From contig NZ_NBYX01000001.1 of NCBI RefSeq assembly GCF_002099195.1, positions 496,168-560,167 of the forward strand: a stretch of 64,000 bases of DNA. The letters are read 5' to 3'. The notes beneath the pieces were generated by a model that was not told the origin of the DNA, did no database searches, and worked only from the letters and a program-made list of their open reading frames with translations. Shown here in pieces: positions 25,809 through 35,000 of the stretch. Every line of letters begins with the position of its first letter. Position 1 is the first letter of the stretch. Both the position numbers and the translations under genes were made by a program. Source of the stretch: Burkholderia puraquae. GTDB lineage: Bacteria > Pseudomonadota > Gammaproteobacteria > Burkholderiales > Burkholderiaceae.

Positions 25809-25952
25809 CGCGCAACATGAACGCGACTGTTCACGGCGACATGCCGGGGCCGAGACGTGTTGCGCCCGCCGCGCCCTGCGCGCACGGCGACAAGGGCAGG
25901 TCGGGCGCCATCGGCGGCGTCGCAGGCATCGACGTCGGCTGACGGGCGCCGC

Positions 25953-28439
25953 ATGCAGACCGACACGCCCAACACACCTCACATCGTCGGCATCCGGCAT
26001 CACAGCCCCGCCTGCGCGCGGCTGGTGGCCGAGCGCATCCGTGCGCGGCGGCCGCGCTACGTGCTGATCGAAGGGCCGGCCGATTTCAACGACCGGCTCG
26101 ACGAACTGTATCGTCCGCACCGCCTGCCGATCGCGATCTACAGCTATCTGTCCGGCGATGCTGCGCACTACGGCTCGTGGACCCCGTTCGCCGAGCATTC
26201 GCCGGAATGGCAGGCCTTGCAGGCGGGGCGCGAAGTCGGCGCGACGGTTCGCTTCATCGACCTGCCCGCGTGGCATGCAGCGTTCTCGCGGCTGGAGAAC
26301 CGCTATGCCGATGTCGCGGACGCCGAACACGAGGCACGCGCCGACGCATACGAGCGCGCGCTGGCAGACACGCTTGCCGTGCAGGGCCGCGATGCGCTCT
26401 GGGACCACCTGTTCGAGGACGTCGGCGATACGCCCGATGCGCTGGACGAACTCGCACTGCGGCTGTCGACCTACTTCTCGCACCTGCGCGGCGGCGATCC
26501 GGGCTCGCTCGGCAACCAGGCGCGCGAACGGATGATGGCGCGCTGGATCGCGTGGGCGGTCGCCGAAGCCGGCGGGCAGGCGGACGACGTGCTGGTCGTC
26601 TGTGGCGGCTATCACGCGCCGGCGCTGGCGAGACTCTGGCACACGCTGCCGGCCGCGTTGCCGGATACTCCCGAACCGGGCTCGAACGACGGCGGTACCG
26701 GCACCGTGCTCGACGAACAGGCGAACGACGCCGGCGTTCCCGAGACGGATTCGAATACCGCCGACGGAGCTGCACACGGCGTCCGCTACGGCTCCTATCT
26801 CGTGCCTTACACGTTCAAGCGCCTCGACGCGTTCGCGGGCTACGCGTCGGGCATGCCTTCGCCGGCCTATTACCAGTGGGTCTGGGCGCACGGTGCCGAA
26901 GAGGCCGCACGGCGCGTGCTCGAGAACGTGATGCAGCGGCTGCGCGCGCGCAAGCTGCCGGTATCGACGGCGGACCTGATCGCCGTGCACGTGCGGGCCG
27001 AAGGGCTGGCACGTCTGCGCGGCCACGTGCGGCCGTTGCGCAGCGACTGGCTCGATGCGCTGGCCGGCGCGCTGGTGAAGGATGCGCTCGACGCGCCGCT
27101 GCCATGGACCTATCGCGGGCCGCTGCGGGCCGGCACTGATCCGGTGCTGGTCGAGGCGATGGATGCACTGGCCGGCGACGTGGCGGGCGAACTCGCGCCC
27201 GGCACGCCGCAACCGCCGCTCGTCGCCGCGGTGCGCGAGGAACTGGGCGCACTCGGTATCGTGCTGCGCGGCACGCTGACGCTCGACCTGCTGACCGACG
27301 AAGGCCGTGCGCGCAGCCGCGTGCTGCACCGGCTGGCACTGCTGCGCGTGCCAGGCATCGTGCGCCGCCGGGGCGCACAGCTTGCGATGTCGGGCGAGCG
27401 CGACGAGGTCTGGCAGCTCGGCGAGCCGCTCGAGCAGCAGGCGGCGCTGATCGAAGCCGGCGCGTGGGGCGCGACGCTGTCCGACGCGGCACGCGCGCGG
27501 CTCGAGGATGAATTGCGCCAGGCCGGCGGCCGCATCGCGCCACTCGCGGATGGCCTGAACCGCGCCGCGTGGGCCGGACTGGCGGCACTGAGCGATAAGT
27601 TGCTGGATACGCTGCGTGATGCGGTTGCGCGCGAGCAGCGCTTCGAGTGGCTCGCACCGGCGCTCGGCAACCTGTATACGCTGCTGCGTCATGGCCATCT
27701 GCTCGGCATGAACGACGCGCCGGTGTTGCGGATCGTCGTCGAGGCCGGTTTCGACCGCGCGCTATGGTTGCTGGAGCCGGCCGCCGCGCTGGCGCCGGCG
27801 GATCTCGACACGCATGTGCAGGGGCACGTCGCGCTGCGCCGGATCGTGGCCGATGTGCTGGCCGCCGCCGACGGTGATGCTCACACGCCGCTCACGGTCG
27901 AACCGTTGCGGGCGTTGGCCGTCTGGCGGCGCAAGGCGGCTGATGCGACGGCGGCACCGGCGAGTCGCGGTGCGGCGCTTGGGGCACTGCTTGCCCTCGC
28001 CGCCCATGCGAGCACCGGCGACGGCCAACCCGTTGCCGGCATCGACGATGCGATGGCGCTGCTGCAAGCAATGCCGGCGGCCGCGCTCGGCGATGCGCTC
28101 GGTGGATTGCTTGCGCTGGCGCGCGAGACATTGGCGAGCGAGCCGGCCTTCGTCGCGGGCATGGATGCGACCGTGCGCGCGCTCGACGACGCCGATTTCG
28201 TGCTCGCGCTGCCGGGGCTGCGCGGCGCGTTCGCGTGGTTGCCGCCGCAGGAGCGCGGGCGGCTCGCGGACCAGGTGCTCGCGCTGCACCAGGCGACGCA
28301 CCTGTCGCGACGCGTGCTGACGGAGCGGCATGCGAACGATGCATCGCCCGAGGAGGCCGCGCACGCTGCACGCATCGAGGCGCAGGTGCTCGGCCGCTTG
28401 CGGCGCTGGGGGCTCACACCCGATCCGGAGGCGTCGTGA
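25953..28439 (+). CDS. yehM: DUF5682 protein, YehM-like, with Tiki/EreA-type GX2H motifs
   Basis: The 828-residue protein is the second gene of the operon, 144 bases after the ATPase gene; that gap holds no supported gene. The N-terminal 300 residues carry motifs of the EreA/ChaN/TraB-Tiki superfamily: GIRH at 13-16 (HIVGIRHHSPAC), Glu40 in VLIEGP, and GGYH at 218-221 (VVCGGYHAPAL). Two GX2H motifs plus a glutamate are the metal-binding signature of that superfamily, so a metal-dependent hydrolase is plausible. The C-terminal 500 residues are helical and unassigned. E. coli YehM is shorter (about 760 residues). The motif link is my inference; no function has been shown. Confidence 0.85.
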   Translation: MQTDTPNTPHIVGIRHHSPACARLVAERIRARRPRYVLIEGPADFNDRLDELYRPHRLPIAIYSYLSGDAAHYGSWTPFAEHSPEWQALQAGREVGATVRFIDLPAWHAAFSRLENRYADVADAEHEARADAYERALADTLAVQGRDALWDHLFEDVGDTPDALDELALRLSTYFSHLRGGDPGSLGNQARERMMARWIAWAVAEAGGQADDVLVVCGGYHAPALARLWHTLPAALPDTPEPGSNDGGTGTVLDEQANDAGVPETDSNTADGAAHGVRYGSYLVPYTFKRLDAFAGYASGMPSPAYYQWVWAHGAEEAARRVLENVMQRLRARKLPVSTADLIAVHVRAEGLARLRGHVRPLRSDWLDALAGALVKDALDAPLPWTYRGPLRAGTDPVLVEAMDALAGDVAGELAPGTPQPPLVAAVREELGALGIVLRGTLTLDLLTDEGRARSRVLHRLALLRVPGIVRRRGAQLAMSGERDEVWQLGEPLEQQAALIEAGAWGATLSDAARARLEDELRQAGGRIAPLADGLNRAAWAGLAALSDKLLDTLRDAVAREQRFEWLAPALGNLYTLLRHGHLLGMNDAPVLRIVVEAGFDRALWLLEPAAALAPADLDTHVQGHVALRRIVADVLAAADGDAHTPLTVEPLRALAVWRRKAADATAAPASRGAALGALLALAAHASTGDGQPVAGIDDAMALLQAMPAAALGDALGGLLALARETLASEPAFVAGMDATVRALDDADFVLALPGLRGAFAWLPPQERGRLADQVLALHQATHLSRRVLTERHANDASPEEAAHAARIEAQVLGRLRRWGLTPDPEAS

Positions 28440-28518
28440 CGCGTCGATCGTCGGGCCGCCATGCGCGCAGCTTCTTCTTCCTTCACCACGATGTCGCGCC
28501 GTCACGGCACGGAGCGGC

Positions 28519-29664
28519 ATGGTTTCCACGAGTCCTGCCATGCCGCTGAATATCCCCGGTCCGCTCGAACGCTGGCGCCTGCTGCTCGGCGAACCGGCCG
28601 AAGCCGCGTGCGGCACGCCGGGCGCCGACGCGCAGGCCGCCGACGCGGCACTCGAATGGCTGTACGGTCGCGACGACGACCGCGCGAAGCGTGGCGAGCG
28701 CGGTGCCGGCCTCGGGCCGTCCGCGCTGAGCACGCCGGACTGGATCAACACGATTCACACGCTGTTTCCCAAAGAGGTGATCGACCGGCTCGAACGTGAT
28801 GCGGTCGAGCGCTTCGGCATCGACGAAGTCGTCACGAACCTCGATGTGCTGGAGCGGATCGAGCCGTCCGAATCGCTGCTGCGCGCCGTGCTGCACACGA
28901 AGCACCTGATGAATCCCGAGGTGCTGGCGGCTGCGCGGCGGCTGGTTGCCGAAGTGGTCCGGCGCATCATGGAGCGGCTGGCGACCGAGGTGCGGCAAGC
29001 CTTCAGCGGCACGCGCGACCGGCGCCGGCGCTCCCGGATGAAGATCGCGCGCAATTTCGACTACGCGCGCACGCTGGCCGCGAACCTGCGCCACTGGCAT
29101 CCCGAGCGGCGCAAGCTGTATCTCGACAGGCCGGTGTTCAACAGTCGCACGCGTCGACAGGTCGAGCCGTGGGACATCGTGCTGCTCATCGACCAGAGCG
29201 GATCGATGGTCGACTCGGTGATCCACAGCGCGGTGATGGCCGCGTGCCTGTGGCAATTGCCGGGCATGCGCACGCGGCTCGTGGCATTCGATACGTCGGT
29301 GGTCGACCTGAGCGCCGACGTATCCGACCCGGTCGAGCTGCTGATGAAGGTCCAGCTCGGCGGCGGCACGGACATCGCGAAGGCCGTCGCGTATGCGCAA
29401 TCCTGCGTCGCGAATCCCGCTCGTACGATCGTCGTGCTCGTCAGCGACTTCTACGAGGGCGGCAGCGGTTACGAACTCGTGCGTCGCGTGAAGGCACTGG
29501 CCGAGAGCGGCGCGCGCGTGCTCGGGCTGGCCGCGCTCGATTCGGCGGCCGAGCCCGCGTACGACCGCGAGATGGCGGCGCGGCTCGTGAACGCCGGTGC
29601 GCAAGTCGGCGCGATGACGCCCGGGCAACTGGCCGCGTGGCTCGCCGAGAAGGTGCAGGGATGA
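28519..29664 (+). CDS. yehP: VWA-domain protein, YehP family
   Basis: The 381-residue protein has an N-terminal helical region, with a conserved DDDRAKRGERG and NLDVLERIEPSESLLRAVLH that closely resembles E. coli YehP. The C-terminal von Willebrand A domain has an intact MIDAS: DQSGS at 225-229, Thr in LGGGTDIA and Asp in VSDFYEGG. It would bind metal and a protein ligand, working with the MoxR ATPase. The start at 28519 has GGAG 4-5 bases upstream; a second in-frame ATG at 28540 is also possible. Its stop overlaps the next gene by ATGA. Confidence 0.9.
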   Translation: MVSTSPAMPLNIPGPLERWRLLLGEPAEAACGTPGADAQAADAALEWLYGRDDDRAKRGERGAGLGPSALSTPDWINTIHTLFPKEVIDRLERDAVERFGIDEVVTNLDVLERIEPSESLLRAVLHTKHLMNPEVLAAARRLVAEVVRRIMERLATEVRQAFSGTRDRRRRSRMKIARNFDYARTLAANLRHWHPERRKLYLDRPVFNSRTRRQVEPWDIVLLIDQSGSMVDSVIHSAVMAACLWQLPGMRTRLVAFDTSVVDLSADVSDPVELLMKVQLGGGTDIAKAVAYAQSCVANPARTIVVLVSDFYEGGSGYELVRRVKALAESGARVLGLAALDSAAEPAYDREMAARLVNAGAQVGAMTPGQLAAWLAEKVQG

Positions 29665-31907
29665 GTGCGACGATGCGTGACGATCTGCTCGAACTGACGC
29701 CGGAGGCGCTGACCGCGCTCGCCAACGCCGGGTTCGTCAAGCGGGCACAGAAGGATGTCGCGGCCGGCGCGGTGCCGGCACTGGCTGTCGACGGCGACGG
29801 AACGGTGCACGCGTCGTTCGACGACGGCGTGCGGACCAGCCTGCCGCCGGGCCGCACCTTGCGCGATGCGGCGTGCAGTTGCACCGCGAGCGGCATGTGC
29901 CGGCATCGCGTGATGCTGGTGCTGGCCTATCAGGCGAGCGTGCAGGCGAACGAAGCGGTCGATGCGGCTGATTCGGCCGATGTGCGTGCAAGTGGAGACG
30001 GCAAGACGGGGCAGGCCGATACGCGCGACGAAGCGGCCCGCAACCGGCAGGATGCGGCGAGCGACGAAACGCGCGACGGCCCGGACGATGCGCCGCAGGA
30101 TAACGACACGAACGGCACGTCGTCCGCTGATCGCGCATGGAGTCCCGCCGATTTCGACGATGCCGCGCTGGAGGCGAGCTTCGCGCCGTCGGTGCTCGAA
30201 CAGGCCGCGCGCATGGCGGCTTCACGTCCCGTCGTGGCCGTGCAGCCGTCGACAGGTGGGCAGGCGTCGCCGGTTGCACGATTGCCGATGTGCACCGTGC
30301 GGTTCTTCTCGCGACGCTCGCTCGCGCATGCGCGCTGCGATTGCCGGCAGGGCAGCGGCTGCGCGCACATCGTGGTGGCCGTCTGGGCGTTTCGCCAGGC
30401 CGGCGCTCCGGCCGACGGCGCATCGGAGACGATCGTCGAGGTGCGCCCGCCGGCCGGCGACGGAGACGAGAGCGACGACGACCGGTCGCCCTTGCGCGAC
30501 GACGCAGCGCACGCGTTGATCGCCGACCTCGACAAGCTGGTGCACGCGCTGTGGCGGGACGGCTCGAGCCAGCCGCCGATCGCGCTGGCCGCGCGCGTGG
30601 AGTCGTTGCGCGGCCGTTTGCGGGAGCGCGGCTGGCAGTGGGTCGACGACGCGCTCGACGAAGCCTGGCAGCTCGTGCACGCGCAGCATGCGCGCAGCAG
30701 CCGTTTCGAGCCGCTGCGGCTCGTGCGCGTGCTGGCCGAACTGTGGGCGCGCCTGCGCGCGGCGATGTCCGCCGCGACGCAGCGCGATGGTGCCGCGGTG
30801 CCGGCCCGGCAGATGCTCGGCATCGGCGTGAAGGGCGAGGTCGAACTCGATCATCTGCGGCTGGTGTCGCTCGGTGTCGAGCTGTGGGCCGACGAGGCGG
30901 AAGAGGGCGCGAGCGTGCTGTTTGCCGATCCCGACACGCAGACCGTGATGGTGCTGACGCGAAACTGGCCGCGAGCCGCCGACGCCGCGGCCGGCGCCCG
31001 GGCACCGGATCTGGCCGGCCGCCGGGTCGCGGGTTTTCCGTTGCGGCAGATCGCGGCCGGGCAGGTCGTCACGAAAACCGCAAAGCGCCGCGCGAACGGT
31101 GCGGTCGACATCGCGGCCGGCGTACGGCAGACGGGCGTGCTGCCGCTGTCACCGAAATCCTGGGACGATCTCGCTGCGCCGATCCGCCAGCCGGGCATCG
31201 CGGCGCTCGTCGCGCACCTGCGTGACGCGCTGCCCGATTTCGTGCGGCCGAGACAGGCGGCGAATGGCGCAGCGGCCGGCGCGGCCGGGTCGCTGCACGT
31301 CGTCGCGTTCGAGCCGATGACCGTGCGGTCGGTCTATTGGAATGCGGCCGCGCAGGTGCTGCACGCGCGGCTCGCGCAGGGCGAAGCCCAGGCAACCGGC
31401 GCGGGCGGCGACGATGCGCTGCACCTCGCGCTGCCGCATCGCGCCGTGGCGCCCGGCGCGGTCGATGCGCTGGCGCGTGCGCTGTCCGGCGAATGGGGAG
31501 CGTTGCGCGCGCTGGCGGGCACCGTGCGCCTGCATGCGGGCACGGCCGTGATGCGGCCGCTGGCCGTGCTGACCGAGCAGCGCGCCGTCGTGCTGCAAAC
31601 CGAGGCGGCGGCACCGCATCCGCTGCCGCTGGGCGGCGGGCGCGAGCCGTTGTCCGCACGGGTCGCGCTCGCGGAGGACACGCTGGCGCTGCTGGCCGAG
31701 TGGCTGCGGCAGGGCGTGCGCCATCAGGGCGGCGGTGCGGTCGAGCGAGCGTTGGCGCAGGCCGCGCGGCTGGAGCGGGCCGGCCTTGCTCACGCAGGCC
31801 GGCTGCTGCGCGCGCTGACCGACGGCCTGCGTGCCGCGCAATCGGCGTCGATTCTGGCGCAACTGGGTTCGCTGACGTTGCTGCTGCTGGGCATCGTCGA
31901 GCAATGA
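29661..31907 (+). CDS. yehQ: Protein with two SWIM zinc fingers, YehQ-like
   Basis: The 748-residue protein contains two CxC...CxH SWIM motifs: Cys72, Cys74, Cys80, His82 (ACSCTASGMCRH) and Cys226, Cys228, Cys234, His236 (CDCRQGSGCAH). SWIM fingers bind DNA or protein. Between them lies an acidic, low-complexity linker (about 95-165). The C-terminal 450 residues are unassigned. It is translationally coupled to the VWA gene by ATGA, so the two products are probably made in fixed ratio. Confidence 0.88.
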   Translation: MSATMRDDLLELTPEALTALANAGFVKRAQKDVAAGAVPALAVDGDGTVHASFDDGVRTSLPPGRTLRDAACSCTASGMCRHRVMLVLAYQASVQANEAVDAADSADVRASGDGKTGQADTRDEAARNRQDAASDETRDGPDDAPQDNDTNGTSSADRAWSPADFDDAALEASFAPSVLEQAARMAASRPVVAVQPSTGGQASPVARLPMCTVRFFSRRSLAHARCDCRQGSGCAHIVVAVWAFRQAGAPADGASETIVEVRPPAGDGDESDDDRSPLRDDAAHALIADLDKLVHALWRDGSSQPPIALAARVESLRGRLRERGWQWVDDALDEAWQLVHAQHARSSRFEPLRLVRVLAELWARLRAAMSAATQRDGAAVPARQMLGIGVKGEVELDHLRLVSLGVELWADEAEEGASVLFADPDTQTVMVLTRNWPRAADAAAGARAPDLAGRRVAGFPLRQIAAGQVVTKTAKRRANGAVDIAAGVRQTGVLPLSPKSWDDLAAPIRQPGIAALVAHLRDALPDFVRPRQAANGAAAGAAGSLHVVAFEPMTVRSVYWNAAAQVLHARLAQGEAQATGAGGDDALHLALPHRAVAPGAVDALARALSGEWGALRALAGTVRLHAGTAVMRPLAVLTEQRAVVLQTEAAAPHPLPLGGGREPLSARVALAEDTLALLAEWLRQGVRHQGGGAVERALAQAARLERAGLAHAGRLLRALTDGLRAAQSASILAQLGSLTLLLLGIVEQ

Positions 31908-32075
31908 CGGCATGACCGTCGACCGGGCGAGCAGGCAGCGCCCGACACCGCGCATCGTCGTGCAGGTTGCACGGATCGCGGGATGAATGAACGAGAGGGC
32001 GTCGTGGCTGCCTGGCGGCCGCGGCATGCAGGCGCGGCATCGTGCTGCGTCGTCGATCCGAGTGAGAGGGAACGG

Positions 32076-35000
32076 ATGCGTCGTTTTGAACTGATCGAAG
32101 GCAATTCCAGCAAGTTCTGGGAAGTGGAGCAGGACGGCTCCGGGCTCAATATCCGCTGGGGCCGCATCGGCACCGCGGGCCAGAGCCAGACGAAGGCGTT
32201 CGCGGACGATGCGAAGGCACGCGCAGCGCTCGACAAGCTCGTCAAGGAGAAGACCGGCAAGGGCTATGCGGAAGTTGCGGTGACAGCCGGCGCCAGCATC
32301 GGCGCGGCCGCCGCGAAGCCGCCGGCCGCCGCGCCGTCGGCAACCGCGTCCGCGGTGCCGGAGGCGTCGGGAGAGGCAGACTCGGCGGCGAGCACGCAAC
32401 CCGCGGCGGTGACGGCGGCGAATGGTGCGCCGCCCGTGCCATCGGCCCAGCCGGCCGCATCGACGCCGTCTTCGACGGCCACTTCCACGTTCGCCCCCGC
32501 GCCCATGCCGCCCGTCGCGGCCGAAAGTTTCGATGCCCAGTGCGAGCGTGTCTTCGAGACCGTACGCGCACAGATCGCGAACGGCGACATGCAGCCCGGC
32601 GAGGCGCTGACGGTCGCCGTGATCAAGCGCCGCTACAACGTAGCCGACCAGGGCGCCTCGATGGCGTTCGACCTGCTGAAGTCGCGCCGGCTGCTGGTCG
32701 GCTGGGGAGCGTCGGCCACCGTGCATGAGCACGCGCAGGCGGCGGCTGTGGCGCTCGGCGAGTGGGTAGCGGCCGAGGCTGCCGCCGCACCGGCGCCTGC
32801 GGCACCCGCGGTCGCCGATAACGGCGCACCGCCGTGGCTGGCAAATGGCGACCCCGTGCGCCTGTCGCCGCAGATGCAGCGCGACGCCTATGCGTCCCGC
32901 CGCTTTCCCGTCGAGGTGAGGGTGCTCGATGTGCGTGCCGCGTGGCTGAAGATCGAAGGCAAGGACGGTTACTCGATCGACATCGGCGCGACCGATGCGG
33001 CGCTGCGCCCGGCCGTCCAGCGGATGCTCGACCGGCTGGCCGCACGTACGCCGCTCGCCGGGCCGGTGGCCGATGCGGAAGCCGACGCCGCGCTGTTCGC
33101 GCTGGCGATGACCGTGGGCGACTATCACGGCGAGACCACGATCGGCCGCCCGGTCGTCGATTACCTGGTCGCGCAATACGGCTTGACGGGCACGATCGAC
33201 GTGCTGCTCGATGCATTGAAAATCCAGGTGCACGCCGACTACGACCGTCAGGCCCAGCGCCGCGTCCATCGTTTCACGACGAATGTCGACGGCCCGGTGC
33301 GCGGTAGCTGGCGCGGGCCGATCGTCGGCAGCGAGGCCGCGCTGCGCGAGTATCTCGCCGCAGCGAGCGAGGCGGACTGGCAGGCCTGCGTCGACAGGAG
33401 CGAGGCCGCGTTGCCGACGCTGCACCCGACCCGCCAGCCCATCCCCGCACTGCTGTTGCCCGATGCGCCGCACTTGTCGAATGCACTGGTGCGCCGGCTG
33501 GGCGCCGAGCGCGACGTGCCCGAGACGCTGCACTGGATGCTGCTGACCGCGACCGATCCCGACGCGATCGCCGTCGCCGCGAAAATCCGGCCGGACAGCT
33601 ACGGCCATTCGTTCTGGGGGATGTCGCGGATGGTCGCAACCGCACTGCGCGAGCGTGGCACGGCGGCGTTCGACGTGCTCGAGCGCGGCGCCGCCGACGA
33701 TGCGGCGGGCGATGCGCTCGCCGCGATCGGCACGCCCGACGCGGTGGCCGCGCTGGCCAAGGTCGCAAGTGGTTCAAAGGGCGCGCTCGCGCGCCTGTCG
33801 CTGTCGCTCGATCGCTGGCCGGTGGCGGGCATGGTCGCGCTGTCGCGGCTCGTGGCCGCTGGCGGCAAGGATGCCGGGCTGCTGACGCCGAGCCTGACGC
33901 GCCTGCTGCGCGCGCATACGGCGCACGTCGACGGGCTGCGGCCGTGGCTCGACGCGCCGGCACAGGCGGTGATCGACAAGCTGCTCGCGGTGCTGGCCGG
34001 CCCAGCCGAGGTCGCGTCGCCGGACGAATTGCCGGCCGTGCTGGCGGCGCCGCCGTGGCTTGCCGTGCGGCAGAAAAAGACCACTGTGCTGACGCTGGAG
34101 CCGCTCGAACTGGCGGCGATCGAATGTTGGGACGAAGCGAAGCGCAACCAGGCGAAAACACCTGGCCAGTGGGAGGTGACGCGACTCGCCGAGGCGGCGA
34201 AGGACACGTTGACGCTGGTCGCCGGCCTCGGCTTCGACGCGAGCAAGAAGTACTACGGGCCGCTCGGCGAGGCCGCGGCGAAGGCGATCCGGCAAGGCGA
34301 CGCGCCGGCCTTCGTCGCCGCGTGGCGCGCGATGATCGACGCGCGCAAGCGCGAGCGGTACTTCTGGTACTCGCTGCGCGCCGAGTACCTGACGCTGCTG
34401 CCGGCGGCGGTGGCGGTCGATATCTGGAACGCGGTGGCGGGCGATTACAGCACGGCCGGCGTCAACATGCTGATGGCGACCTTTGGCTTGCCCGCGTTGC
34501 CCGGCCTCATCGCAACCGTGCGCAACAAGCCGACGGAGAATTTCGGATACGCGCTGAACTACGGCGCCATCGAATGCGCGCCGATCGCGGCCCGCGCGTT
34601 CGCGAAGCTGAAGACGTTGCGCGACGACGGCCGTGCGTGGCTGCTGAAGTTCCCCGAGCATGCGGCCTGCGGCCTGATCGCGCCGTCGCTCGGCAAGCCG
34701 GGCGAAGCGCGCGACTGCGCTGGCACCGCGCTGCGTTTGCTGCAGGCGAACGGTCACGAGGCGTTGCTGATGGACGTCGCCGCGCGCTATGCCGACGCCG
34801 CGGTGCCGCAAGCGGTGCGCGCGGTGCTCGAGGAAAGCCCGCTCGACCGTTTCCCGACCAAGCGCAGCAAGCTGCCCGAATTCTGGCAGCCGCGCGGCTG
34901 GCGCCGGCCGGTGCTGAAGAACGGGAAGGCATTGCCTGACGACGCGCTCGAATATCTCGGCCAGATGCTGACGTTCCCTACCAGTGAAGGGATCTACGGC

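Noticed and set aside
25817..25942. Possible 41-codon gene between the yehL-like and yehM-like genes
   Set aside because: There is no Shine-Dalgarno and the peptide is low in complexity; the gap is more likely an untranslated spacer.
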